Shown here: one piece after another, positions 36,501-50,600 of the stretch
How positions within the stretch are numbered: position 1 is the first letter of the stretch
Layout of the letters: each line of letters starts with the position of its first letter
Source of the DNA: Centroberyx gerrardi
Taxonomy: Eukaryota > Chordata > Actinopteri > Beryciformes > Berycidae
DNA length: 64,000 bases
Direction: 5' to 3'
Assembly (NCBI RefSeq): GCF_048128805.1
Contig: NC_136016.1
Span: forward strand, 18,374,176 to 18,438,175
Translations under genes and position numbers: made by a program
The notes under the pieces: generated by a model
Seen by the model: only the letters and a program-made list of their open reading frames with translations
What the model was told of the DNA's origin: nothing
Databases searched by the model: none

Positions 36501-39500
36501 TCTTTGTACTGGAGATCTGGAAGGCCTGCTTCACCGGCCTCATTGAGTCACCAGAGGGCACAGAGGAGCTCAAATGGACGGCCTTCACTTTCCTCAAGGT
36601 CGGTCTCTCATGAGCACTGGCCTTCGTAGTTGCTGGTGATCTGCCTCTTAGTGTCTTCCATGCTTGCTTGGCCTGGACTTTTTTACTTTAATTTGATGGT
36701 GTACTCAGCGCTGAACTGTTTAGTGGACTCTCAAGCTTACAATTTTATTAGCTTTTTAATTTATATTTGTATTTTTAACATAATTATAGCGGCTATAGGC
36801 AGTCCAAAAAGGCCGCGAGGGACTAAACACGGGAGAAAACACTGTGACGCGCACAGTGAAAAGAATTCAGTTCCACTTTTATTCTGATTTATTCAAGATT
36901 TATTCTTCCACTTCAAGAAACACGTAAAAATACATCTGATACCAGTTACCGAATCATAAATTGGCGTGCGTGAGTGCGGTCAACAGAAAATATTCACTCC
37001 CAGGCTCACCCCCTCTTTTTGTCAATGCCAAAACAGGTGAACAGGTGAAGGCAATCAAATATAATCACTACCATTACCGCCCAAGCCCCAGTGAACACGC
37101 CCACCACCTAAAATGACAGTGCAGTGAACAATACAAGACCATAAAACATAGAAAATACAGGAGACTTACATATGTAGCTCCTGCAATAATATTTCCATCG
37201 AATAGCCTTGTGCTGTCTCTGTTTTGCCTAGTGAGCCTAGTCTTGCCTTTGTTATAGCTGATTTATAAAGTGTTTGTCCTTGTTCCTTTTAGGTTACTGC
37301 ACTTTGTAACTTTGGCTACATTAACATGCACACAATAATGTGACTATTATCAATTGTCCAAGTAAGACAATAGTACGATTAAGTGCCAACTCTCCTAATA
37401 ACCCAGTTTACATGTGATATGTGATTATTGCGAGAATTGTGTTTGTGAGCAATAGGCTGACATACCCGAGTATGATATACATGGGCCCCGCCTTACTTGC
37501 ATTGTTGTCTTAATCACATTACAATTTTTTGTGTGCATGTAAATGTGGTCATTGTAAGGAGAGGGGGAAAAAAGTGCATTATTATTATTTTTACTATTAT
37601 TCTTGTCTCTTTCTCCTAGATCCCACAAGTTCTGCTCAGACTAAAGAAGTATCCTCAGGGAGACAAAGGACAGGTAAACCACTTGACTCACAGCAGTATC
37701 GTATTTCACACAACAAAACACACCGACGCTTGAAGGGCAATTAATAACGGCAAGCAGACACGGTCTAAAATTGCAACAACAGGTGTATGTTTTGTCCCGT
37801 AATGTGATTAACCGTCGTTGTCAATTTTAAACATGGCAAATGCGTTTTCCAGGACTTCATGGAGGATGTGAACATTGCCTTCGAGTACTTACTGAAGCTC
37901 ACGCCACTGCTGGACAAGGCCGACCAGAGATGCAAGTAAGTGCTGCGAAAAAAACTTGCTATAACCGCCTTTATTACCTGTGATATCTGTGGAGGTAAAT
38001 GGTTTAAGAGGTCCTGTGACTGTAGGTTCACAGGTTCAACCTCCCCAACCGCCAGTGTGTGTCCATCTACTGTCTTGTCCTGTTAATGTGTCCTAGAGTA
38101 AGACACTGACCCCCTACCTACCTGCTCACTGGATAAGAGCGCCAGCTAAACGCCCACACAGCAATAAGACTCCAATAAGCGATTACAACCTGCTAACAAC
38201 ACCGTGAAGTTTATGATGTTTTTTCCTCCCTTTCTTTTCGTAGTTGTGACTGTCTCAGCATGCTGCTGCAGGAGTGTAATAAGCTGGGCCTCCTGTCTGA
38301 TTCCAACACAACCAACCTCACCTCTAAACGGTACGGGTTCCCCTCCGCTCTGAAGAAATGTCACGCATGACGTGTCAGGAAGAAGACTGAATCAAGCGTA
38401 TCTTAAGTCCAGCACTAACCCCCTTCATCCTGTCTCTTTCTCTTTTGTATCCTGAACTCTCTTGTTCACCGTGGCCGAATTTCCATTCTTGTCAAATTCA
38501 CACACTCGTGCACACACACACGCACATACACATACACACTCCATACTCTCTCTCTCTCTCTCCCTCCCTCTCCTGTTGAACGTTTTCTTCAGGGCTGAGG
38601 GCAGGGAGTACGCCCCAAGGTTGAAGACCGCAGAAAATGCCAACATCCAGCCGAACCCAGGTCTCATCCTGAGAGCCGAGCCCACTGTCACCAACATCCT
38701 CAAGGTAGAGCACCTTGACCTGTATCTACACCATGTGTTCTCTGTGTATTGCAGTGCTGATGTAGAGATGCTCGTGATTAGGGTGCAGAAATTAATAGGG
38801 GGGCTTGGAGCAAAAATGTCCTTGAAACTTCATAAAAATACCCAAATTTGTGCAGGTAGGGCAAAAAAAGGGCCTTATAAAATATCTGACCTCAAAAGAA
38901 ACAAACAAAACGAAATCAATAAAATTAAACTATATGCTGTTCATTCCCTTGGATGATACTGCCACTCAGTCACAGATATAACTTCATCTACAAGGCCATA
39001 ACTAACTGGAAAGATATATAACTAATTCAATTTTCACAGTAATACGTCTTTTACTGATGAGATACTGATCAATAAAGAACAGACATGATTTGTGGGAAAT
39101 GATTTTTACGACACCCTGATGAAGTTGGATCACATCCAGGTACAGAAGAGCGAAGCGAAATTTAATCTCACTCTTCCCTTCTTCTCCATTAGACGGTAGA
39201 TGCGGACCACTCCAAGTCCCCCGAGGGCCTGTTGGGGGTCCTGGGCCACATGTTGTCTGGGAAGAGCCTGGATCTTCTCCTGGCGGCTGCCGCTGCCACT
39301 GGGAAACTCAAATCATTTGCTCGGAAGTTCATCAAGTGAGTTACTGAAAATTCATTTGGGATTCCCACCGGCCTTGAAAATGCTTGAAAGTTTGTGGATT
39401 TGAAAAAATGTAAAATAAGGCTTTAAGTTATTGAAAATTAATGGATGGCCATAAAAGTACTTCAGTTTTTTTGTTTTGTTATTTTTTAAATATAATACTC

Positions 39501-42500
39501 AAATGAATCAATATGGCTCACTGATCTCAATCCTAGGATCAACATTTCACATTCTGAGGTAAATCCTGTGATAGATATTTGCGTTGATATAGCAGCAGTT
39601 TTAAAATGAATGATTTCACTGACATTTATTAACTTGAGAAGACCATGAGTCAAAAACAGAGTCTGATTTTGACTAGTGTCATGTCTTACCACAAAATATG
39701 CCAAGTTTGAATCCTTGAATTTCACCAGACAAGACCTTGAAAGTAATTGAAAAGTCCTTGAGTTTGTAGCGTGTAGAGTCGAAAATATCGAATTTAGAAT
39801 GACGTAAAGGTATGAAACATGAATATTTTGATCAAGATATCAAATTACACTCGTAGGGGCACCACCTTCATAGACGAAGGAAATTAGACCTTTACTTATA
39901 CTAATCAGTCATCAGTCTAAAGATCATGAAATCTTTTCAGTTCAGGGATTACTTTACTCTGCAAGTAAGGAAACGCATAACAACTTCTCTGCAATAAATG
40001 GGAATATTTATTTAACTATTCAAGCATAACAATATTCAATGAGATAAGCAATATAAGGCACGTATATTGATCACCAGAATGAAGCACTGAAACTATAGAG
40101 TAAAAATAGACATGAGATGCAATGAAACAAAATAAGAATGAAAGGGAAATTATAATGAAATGTGGGAATAAGAATTGGCAGCAGTAAATGGAGGTATGTA
40201 TGGATCAATCAACCAGAGAAACGAGGCGGAAAGCTACGGGGCAACTAAACTATAAAAGCCTAATTTTTCCTAATCTATTTAGGTAATTTGAATCTAAAGT
40301 TTTGCATCAACTCTCAGCAGTAAAGACGTGGATAATCAGAGCCTACTTTGTTCAGTTGGGAAGTCCTGCCGGTCGGGTTGTCTGGTCCCGCTGAGCTCGG
40401 AGACGGACTGGGCGTGGCCGGTTACCTGGCAACGGCAGACGCTGGTGGGACAGCTGGTCTCTGATGTGTTATCGTCACGAGGCAAGCAGCGCTACCGGCT
40501 TTTCACAGCTGTAGACAACAGAAACACGGCGACGTTGCACCAGTGTTGGCTGCTGGTCGGAAGAGTTGAAGTTTCTAGCTCTTCTAACTGTTGTAAAACT
40601 AAATGATCTCGTTCCTAAATAGCTTCGAAAATGATCTTCGCTTGGCCAAGCGTTGATAACTTCTTGACTATTAGACCGAGGTTCAAACTTCTTGCGAGCG
40701 ATTCTTAAGTTCATCTGGAGAAGACGTCTCTAACTCCAGGTTCAAACTCTTAAGTTTCAGCTAAAGTCGAATTGTAGCTAAATTGTTGATGTTGGCTTCA
40801 GCAGGTTTCTTGGCGAAGGCAGAATGTTGAACTAACTGAAAAACCAGATAAGAAAGTTTTATAGCTCTTTGAATTTTCAGGCGTGGTTTGCCATGCAAAT
40901 CACGCTTCGCGCTCTTTTTCTGTTACACCTTGTTTACTAATGAATTTCTTTGTTTGAGAAGATTTCACCCCGAAGTGGGGGGAAAAGGAATGCAAGAGGA
41001 ATTAAAAATTTTAAATAATACGTCGGTATTTTACATCACCAATTACTGTTGTCAATTGATCGAAATAATAAAAACCTGTGAACTTACATTCAAACTTATA
41101 TAGCTAGCACATCAATATAAGGACATCAAATAAACCTTCATGGTCAAATCTGTGGCTATAAAGTCTTCACCAAGTTAACTCATATATGTAACTTGTGTTT
41201 CTAACTGCGTGATTAATATCAAAAGACAATTTAATAATTTAATACGTTCGAACGCACTGACATTTTATACTGACATTTCATTGCTATAAATGACCACAAG
41301 GTGGCAGTGTAGTACCATGGAATCGGGAGAGTGTTTCTGGGTGAATATCTGATACACTTCAATCATTTAACACATCATTGTCTATGCATGTAAATTAGCT
41401 ATTGATTAAACATCTTCAACATATATATGGGCCTATAGTTAACACATCTAGTATACTTCAAACTACATAATAAATTCATTAGAGACATTTGGAAAATATA
41501 GTTGAAAGTAGGTTTTAAAGGAATGTGAAAAGGGGAGAGATTTATGACTGTCCTGTTTCAGAGAGGGGGGTAGTGGTGAAACTCTGGAAAGTGTCAACAG
41601 CAGTCTTTGGTTCCTTCGTATTGGCACATTGGTGTGTATTTCTGTCCTCACCCAATGGTGACTGGTCCCTATATTCAGATGTGTGAAAAGTATGGGTGTG
41701 TGATTGTATAGTTCATTAGTATTACTGAGTTCCTGAGTCCTTCTCCTCCTGATGGCTGAAAGATAAAGGTCCTTCTTTTGGGGAGACATCTCCTGCCGGC
41801 CATTTGGTGTTGATTCAAGAAAGCAACAGAAAGGTTGTGGGCTTTCTCCAAATGTCTCCCTGGTATCAGAATAAGAATCAGAATCAGAATCAGGTTTATT
41901 GCCAAGTAAAGTTCACAATACAAGGAATTTGCCTTGGTATGTAGGTGCATACAATAAACATGGAGAAAAATAGAAGTAGAAGTAAATCGCTACAAGTTCG
42001 ATGTCCAAGTGAGTGTGGGAACCCTGTTGCAAGTTACGCGAGTATTGCAAAGAAAGTTCCGTCTTAGTCATCATATTCACGATTCTTAGAATGGGTTACA
42101 CACCAACAGTGTTTATTTCAAATGTTGGCAGATATTTTTTGGCCCCGTTAGAAAATGACCTAAGAAGTGTCTTTTTTAAACAAGATGTCTCCTAGCTGTT
42201 TCTTCTTTCTCGTTCTTACAGGCTCAATGAGTTTCCCAAGCACATCAGCGGTGAAGGATGTGAGTTCAAATACCAGAGTGATGTGTTCCAATGTGGGGAT
42301 TTCTTTCCTCGTTGATGTAGGAGTTTTTGAATGAGATGCTAACACTGAGGATTTTTTCTCTGCTCTCCCTCAGCCAAGTCGGCATCGGTACGAGCCCTGC
42401 TCTTCGATATTTCCTTCCTCATGCTCTGCCATGTGGTGCAGACGTACGGCTCCGAGGTTAGTGTATGGCAACGCTAGCTTGTCAGGACACAACACATTAA

Positions 42501-44555
42501 TGCTCAAGTGCACAGTATTTTGTATAGTCAGCAGCTTTTATAACAATTCAACCTGCTTTTTTAGTGCAAGGCCACAAGATGTCCAGAGAGGCACATTTTA
42601 GGATTTACTTTGCATCGAGCACACAGAAGACCCATCTAGAGCTGACCTAAAATTGTATTTATTTATATAGTTTATTTAATAGGGACAATACAAATGAACA
42701 TACAACACTAGGCTCTTATTGGTGGGTTCAGCCCAGAGACATATAGAGCCGCTCTCTGTCTCCCCTCTACAGGTGATCCTGTCAGACCCGAGTCCTTCAG
42801 GGGAGACGCCCTTCTTTGAGACCTGGCTGCAGACCTGTATGCCAGAGGAGGGCAAGACTCTGAACCCAGACCACCCCTGCTTCAGACCCGAGTCTGGCAA
42901 GGTGGAGAGCCTGGTGGCCCTGCTCAACAACTCCTCTGAGATGAAGCTAGTGTGAGTGGCAGGCTAGTCTGGAGTTAAAAGCTCACTGTGACAGGCGAAT
43001 GTTATGTTAATCAGTAATTGGAGAATAACATGGCAAGCCTTTCTCCAAATTTGATATTTCCCCTGATGTCAACCTGACATTTGTCTGTTGCTTTGTGTGC
43101 CAGTTCAATGAAATGGCATGAAATCTGCCTCAGCACCCCGGCGGCCATCTTGGAAGTCCTGAACGCGTGGGAGAACGGCGTGCTTTCTGTGGAGGCAGTA
43201 CAGGTACGTCCATCCTCCTTAGTCATGCTTTTCCAGGAAAAAGCTCTTGTGAGATTTGGTAACTGCGTAGCTGGAGCTCATATGATCCAGAGGCAGTAGC
43301 TCTATCCGCTGCACTGTTCCCTTTCCTTCCCTTTCCTTCCTATTCATTGACTCATCACGCAAGTGAATATGACGTATTCTGTGGAAAATGAGGAGTAGCG
43401 ATGTGTTTAACAGCTTGCAACAGAGGTGACGTCCCAAAGTTGTGTATATTTAGTTTACTTCTCATTACTTCTCTGTTCCACTCAAGTTTACACATGCAAC
43501 AGGTTCCCCCGGAAAGATGGCAACTTTAGTCAGAGTTCACTTTTCTTCCTAGTATTCCCCCTCCCCCTCAATCCCCACACCACATCCTTCCTCTTTTCTT
43601 TCTACTCAAATTTGTCTGTCTGTCTCTCTCCTCTTTCTCCTTTCTGTCTGAGTGTAGAAGATCACAGACAACATCAAGGGGAAAGTGTGCAGTATGGCCA
43701 TCTGTGCCGTTGCCTGGCTGGTGGCCCACGTCAGGATGCTGGGGCGGGACGAGAGGGAGAAGCCCCAGACTATGATCCGACAGCTTGTGACCCCGCTGTA
43801 CGGGGAGAACACACTGCAGTTTTACAACGAACGGTACAAACACCTTAAGCACATACATGTACAACTCCACAAATGTCTTTTTAGCCATCATATGTTTGTG
43901 CAAATTGGCCCAGTCCCTTTTATGATGATATTGACATTTATTAGTTATTGTTGTAAAAGTTTCCATGAAACTCACCTATCATGACTCTAGGGCTGCCCCC
44001 GACCAAAGATTTTCCTAGTTGACTAGTAGTCGTTAGTTCAAGCCATTAGTCGACTAGTCGTCGCACGTTTATGATATTAATTTAATTATTACAAATTTAT
44101 TTTTTTTGAAAAAACACGCCCAAGTCGCGGCTACTCACGGTCAGAAACACTGGTGAAATACACTCTGGTTCACGGGAAAAAACACACCCAAGTCGCAGCT
44201 ACTCGCGGTCAGAAACACTGGTGAAATACACTCTGGTTCACGGAAAAAAACACACCCAAGTCGCGGCTTCTAGCGGGCAGAAACACTGTGGTTCACCAAA
44301 AAAAAAACACACAATAGGCGTAGGCTATCAGTCGCTTGCTTTGAGCCCCGCTGCTGCACAGAGCGCTGTTCGCTTGTTTATTAAAAGTTTATTAATATTG
44401 AACGTGTCGCGTGTCCAAATTGCACCAAATCCGACACTGCACGTCCTTGGGTCCCCAGCAATACACTCGCCAAGTGTGCAGTAGATCGGACGAACGGTTG
44501 TCGAGATATGCGAAGGATACGCACATACATACACACACACATACATACATACATA

Positions 44556-44627
<72 letters not shown>

Positions 44628-47600
44628 TACAGACAGACAGAGATTCCTTGCTTTGTAGTTTGATGGCATCAAAATCTCACTCCAGCCAGGTACCCAAAGT
44701 TGGCAACCCTGGTCTAATAACTTTTTAACGACAAGGCGCAGCTCCCAAATGGAGTTTGAGGTTGTTTTTTGTTTTTGTTTTTTTTCCTGCGACTAACTGA
44801 CCAATGAAAACTTGGTCGACTAAGACTCTTCTCATCGACTAATGGTTTGGTCGACTATTAGGGGGCAGCCCTACATGACTCCTCACAATCCATATTACAG
44901 CTCCTTTCTGACGTTGTACATTGATTGTAGCACATTCCTACAGGTATTAATCATTTAATCCTCTCTAAGGGCTGCATTTTTTAGTTTGTTGCAAATTAAC
45001 TCACTCTTTTGATGCTCTGTATTGCACTCTTAACTGTATATCATAACAGTTACCAGTTGCATTAACCATTTATTGACTATTCCCTCAGTCTCACAGCCAC
45101 CTAAGCCCACGATCAGATACAGATTAACCCTTGTTTCAACCCCTCTCTCCTTAACAGTCCATTATTATATGGATTAACCCTCTATGTCCGTTCGCCTCCT
45201 CTCTCCAGGGTGGTGATCATGAGTTCCATCCTGGAGCACATGTGTGCCGACGTCTTCCAGCAGACAGGCGCGACCCTGCGGCCCCCGGTGGAAGGCCAGG
45301 AGCCAATCCCCTACCGCAACCTGCTGCCGGCCAAGGAGCCCATCCACGAGGCCCTCAGCAAGCAGTTCCAGACAGTGCTGCGCAAAGGCTGGGTGGACAG
45401 CCGGGCTCTGCATCTGTTTGAGAGCCTGCTGCACATGGGAGGGGTCTTCTGGTTCACTAACAACTTAGTCAAGGTGGGTGGACCAGGAAGGAGTGGAGAT
45501 AGGTTGAGGCCCAGGAAGTAGGTAGGCTAATAAACAAGTGGTAGCTTCAGGTCTACCCAGTTTAATTAAATTGTAGTTACACTGCCCGTCAAAAGTTTGG
45601 GAACACCCAGCCTTTGAAAATGCTTGCAATAAGTTAACCCAATTAAAGACTAACTAGGTTTAGTTTTAGGGTGAAAAAAACATACATGCAGATGTTCCTC
45701 AGAGACGCTCTGCCATGAAAAACCTTCTCTTCAGACCAAAGAGATATATAATATATCCAAAGTATTTTCCCTTATTTCTTCATTGAAAAATAACAGAGAA
45801 AATCAAGTAGTACTTTGAAAATTTAGAAAGGACAAGGTGTCCCCAAACTTTTGACGGGCAGTGTATGTGCGGGACCTTTGTTTGAAGAAGACCGTTTCAT
45901 TTCGTAGCGAAAGTGTTTGTGCATTCCCTTACAGTTGGTGGTGTGTGTGGGAATGCATGAGCACCAAAACCAACATTTGGCTACGTGCACAGGGAATTAC
46001 GTCCTCAACCCGGATACTCACATAACCCAGTTTTGGGTCAACGCATGTCAACATCATAACACATGTTGAAATAATCCAGTTAAGCTCGTACTCAGATTCA
46101 AGATGCGTGTAATATAGATACTGTGGCATGTAAACATCTTACTCCTTTCACTTTTAGTTTTCACAGTCTGCACGGACACGCACAGGGTTATAGGTACATT
46201 TTGATGTCAACTATTACTTTTACTATCATCATGCGATCATCATTTCTTTTCCCAGTATTAGAAGGAACTTTTTAAATAGAATTATTTTTTATTACTGTTA
46301 CGTTCCTATTTATTTTTCTTCATTATCTTTTTTTATTGTCTTCTTCTAACTTTTCCCACTTGCACTATGTTCCTCTATTATGTAAAGCACATTGAACTTA
46401 GCTCGTTGGATGAAATGCACTATATGAATAAAGTTTGATTTGATTTGAACCTATTGCTCAGTCAAAGAGGGTAGCTGGGCGTATCTCTTTGCAGCTGGAC
46501 TGTTAGGGTATCAGAGGTTCATGTAAGCAGCTTACAGTGTGGCCAATAGCCCGGTGACTCCCCACATGTAAACGCAGCGCTGTGTCTTTTCCATCAGGAG
46601 CTGCTGAAGGAGACTCGACAGGAGTGGGCCAATCGGGTGGTGGAGCTGCTCTACAGCATCTTCTGCCTGGACACTCAGCAGATCACCCTCACCCTGCTGG
46701 GCACCATACTGCCAAACCTGCTCACCGACTCCGCCCACTGGCAGAGCCTGGCAGATCCACCTGGCAAGGCGCTGGCCCAGTAAGAGAGAGTCGTAATGCT
46801 TTGATGATGATGATGATAATAATGATGATGATGATGCTGGTGGTGGTTTTTGGTGTGACTCTCGTGTTATGTCGTTATCATGTTAAGTTGTTGTTACGGT
46901 GACTCTTCAGGTTGTCAGTATGGTGCGCTCTCAGCTCATACTCCTCTCACCACAAAGGCCAGGCCTCAGCTCGCCAGCGCAAGAGGCAGCGAGAGGATAT
47001 TGAGGTAACACACACACACACACTCACACACACACATTTTCTTTGGGTATTATTAAGGCTGGGTATTGACACGTTATGATACCAATACTCAATTGATACC
47101 CAATAACTAGAAAAACACTACGTTTTTATTGTAAGTAGCCAACATTTTGAAGCTTTCGAATACCTCTTGATACTTAAATTGATACTGATGCGTATCATTT
47201 TTCAATACCCAGCCCCAGGAATTGTAGTGTTAACATGTCTCTGGTTGGCCACAGGACTACAGCAGCCTCTTCCCCTTGGATGACACTCAACCCTCTAAAC
47301 TCATGCGCCTGCTCAGCTCCAACGAGGACGAGCCTGTAGCCCTGTCTAGTCCAGGTCAGTCCACAACCCTGTTTTTTGATATATAGTTAAGTTATGCAGC
47401 CTGTGACCTTTCAGTTGTTTGTCAGTTGTTCTGGACTCCATTCAAATTCCAGTAAGTTGTTAAAATGAAATTGGTTTTAAGCTCCTGTTACCAGCAAGTT
47501 GGTTCTTGCAAGCACTTTTAGCCAAATTAGAACAGCATAAATAAGCTCAGACAAGCCTTAGAAACTTACCGTTCCCAACATAGAATTATCTTTTGGGATC

Positions 47601-50600
47601 TCGCTTGCCAGCAGGTTCTAACTTGAGCGCTGCCATGCTTAATCACAGATTTCTGCTGCTAACAATTGAGTGATCAGCAACAGGAGGGATATGAATAATA
47701 AGAACAGGGGTATGTTTGTGTGTATAGTGTTTCTTCTTTTTTTAAATCCCCCTGCCCTCACTTAATTTAAATCCTCTTTTCTGGGCATTCAACCTTTTTA
47801 TCAGCATGGCTCAATAACTTTCACTTTTTTTCTGTTTGAGCAATCAAGGCCATTCTAACTTGCATGGAGAGGAGAAATCCCCAGACAGAGCCAAGATCAG
47901 TGTGTTGCATTACTCTGGAAAACATTCATGAGCTTTTGTTCTTTTGCTTGGTGTAATAGGGTGAAATAGAAACTAAGAAAGTTTTGTTTTTGACGCAAAG
48001 TCAAGTGAGTTTCACCAATTCATAGAAAAGGCAAAATCTCATTTAGAAACCGGTCATCTTCCATGAGTAATTTTTTGCTGCCCATTCAGGTTTCTATGAC
48101 AAAAAAAGCTGTTGTCATAACTGTCAAAACCACAGAAGCCACCTTGGTTTTTGTATGGTGGGCCTCCTTAATTATGGATTTGATTTTTACAATTATTTCT
48201 GATAATTAAAAAGAAAAGAACACATATTTTTGTTGTAGAGAAGAGTAAGCTTTTGCTTGGATATATATAAAAAAATTGCAGAAAATCACAGTTTTAATTT
48301 AAAAACCGCACAAAATTTGTGCTATTAACATTTTATGAATTTGTACATTGGGTAAGCCGCCATCAGAACACTTGAGGGAAAACTGCTTGACTTTATATTG
48401 AAACTGAAAATGAAATGACGAAATGAACTGAAATGACGAAGCCAGTGGATTCTACTAACTACTAATTTCTGCTGTGATTCCTTGTAGTGACCCTTCCCCT
48501 GTTTCTCAACTCATGTATTCTTCCGCAGGAGATCGATCCATGAGCAGTTCCCTCTCTGCCTCCCAGCTGCACACTGTCAACATGAGGGACCCTCTCAACC
48601 GAGTCCTGGGTGAGAAGTTTGCGTTTTCGCTTGCTGGATCGATCCCAGACCTTCTAGTAGAAGGATGGCCTCTCTAATCACTATGCCTCCCTGCTGCCTC
48701 CTTCATAAATACATTTGACTTACGTTAAATTCACTTTATGGTGGATTATATGTAATATAATTGTTATTAAGAAATTGTTTTGTATCATCAATGCAAAATA
48801 TATGGGATATTCTCAGGATGAATGCAACCAGCGGGGGCACTAGTTGTCACTCCATGCCCATCAGACAAATATGTGAAAATAAATGTGAAAAGTTTGAATG
48901 TATTTTAATGGAAGTATTCAAGAAGGATAATGGTTATTAGCTAACCTTGTTAAAGAGAAAAACTTTCTCACTAAACAGCCCACATTTTTGACAACCTGTC
49001 TACTGTGCTGAAATGGCTGTGAGAAGCCTGCAGAAACAACTGTTTCACAACCGTTATTGCATCATTATCTATCTGGCATGCAGTGAGTCGGCATTATTGG
49101 TGGAGCTTCATCCGCCACTTGAAACATTTGACAACTGCTCTGACGGCATGAAACTTAACCTCACTATTGAAAATTGAGTCCTTCACATACTGTACAAAAC
49201 ATTTTTAATGAAATCATCAGTTTGGACAATTTAGACAATTTTTAACAATGAGCATTAGGTAATGTTTCCCACAATGGATATTATGGCCTTTAGATTGAAC
49301 CCTTTATTTTTAGTCACTACCAAAATATTTCTTTGCTTGGATCATGTGGTCATGTCTCAACTGACCTTTATAATTAGTCACCCAGTCAATCAGTCAAAAT
49401 TAGAAAAATTAAAATTAGATTATTAGATTAGAACATATACGATTCCTCTAGCCTTGACAATCCAAACTGTCTGTTCCCTTCTCCCCAGCCAACCTGTTCC
49501 TCCTCATTTCTTCCATCCTGGGCTCCAAGATGGCGGGGCCGCACACCCAGTTTGTACAGAGTTTCATGGAGGAGTGTGTTGAGTGCCTGGAGCAGGGAAG
49601 TCGTGGAAGCATCCTGCAGTTCATGCCCTTCACTATGGTGAGTTATGAGTAGGGAGAGGAAGAGCCCGGGACAGGAGGCGCAGACAGGTGGAGATAAGGA
49701 GGGAGGGGGACCTTGCATCATGACATAGCTTTCCTGTTACTCATTACTTACTTAGAAATGGTTTAGCATCACTTCTTGGATGAAATGTTTGTTCTGCTGG
49801 CTGCATATTTACAGAGGGTGAGCAGGCCATCTGCTTGAGTGCTTTTATTTGATTGTTTCGGTGAAGATGAATGATAAATGTGAGAGAGAAGGAATTCAAA
49901 GGTCATGAGCTGGATTCAAACCGGTTGTTATGTTTACACTTGTGAAGCACTTTGTGACTTTGCTCTGTGAAAGGTGCTTTATAAATTAACTTTACTTACT
50001 TACTTATTTACTTACTCACATGGCGTGCACCAGGGTCAGAAATTTACGGGGGCCCTTGAAAATTCAGAAAATGCCTGTGAGGGAACAAAAAATAATTAGG
50101 AGTACCCTTTTTGCATTTCACTCTGTTCCTGTTTTTTCATTGCCAAAATTCACTTGTGAATGCGACTGCTGTCCCCAGAGGACAGTAGATGATTTGTGGG
50201 AGCTTATGGCCTCTTTATGGGCGAGAAAAATTGAGCAGTTTTTGATCAAGAAACAGCCAAGCACGCAGCCTGAAGCAGTAGAAGAAAATGCCGAACCCTG
50301 ACAAACTGCTGCGTCGACAACAAAAATATAATGACCAGTGTAATAGGAAGACTGGAGCGGGGAAAATGGCATTATCCTCCATGGCACTTCTGTAAGTCAC
50401 CAGTTTCCAGCAGTGGGAAAGAAATGAAAACAAATCATAGTGGTACAAATTGAGTATTTATTAGGCAATATTCAGTGCAAATGTATTATTTCATACTTCA
50501 ATAAAATTGTCCCCAAAAGGACCGAAATGCCCTTAAAAATCATATCAAGGATGCAAAAAATGGCCTTTGGAAAAAAAACATAAAAAGATTTCTTACCCTG

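Larger units (their letters stand above)
39336..42221 (+). other. Large med24 intron 13
   Basis: Longest intron of the gene (2.9 kb). It includes an unusual CpG-bearing segment at about 40,320-40,740 within a possible insertion (39,780-41,280), a CTCF-like site at 41,294-41,308 and a LINE-tail relic at about 41,865-41,990. No ORF with recognisable homology. Confidence 0.5.
43980..44881. mobile_element. hAT-like MITE with intact 8-bp TSD (med24 intron 18)
   Basis: The element runs 43,988-44,873. Its ends are inverted repeats (TAGGGCTGCCCCC... and ...GGGGGCAGCCCTA), and further in both ends carry GTCGACTA-type words. It is flanked on both sides by the identical octamer CATGACTC (43,980-43,987 and 44,874-44,881), the hallmark target-site duplication of hAT transposons. 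Inside are about 2.6 copies of a 68-bp tandem unit (44,109-44,310) and a long CA/CATA microsatellite (44,517-44,638). There is no transposase. Confidence 0.9.

Noticed and set aside
44109-44310. Regularly spaced 68-bp repeats as a CRISPR array
   Set aside because: The units are contiguous tandem copies without spacers, in a vertebrate transposon.
44328-44728. Long Cys-Val and Thr-His repeat ORFs
   Set aside because: They are translations of a CA microsatellite within a hAT MITE.
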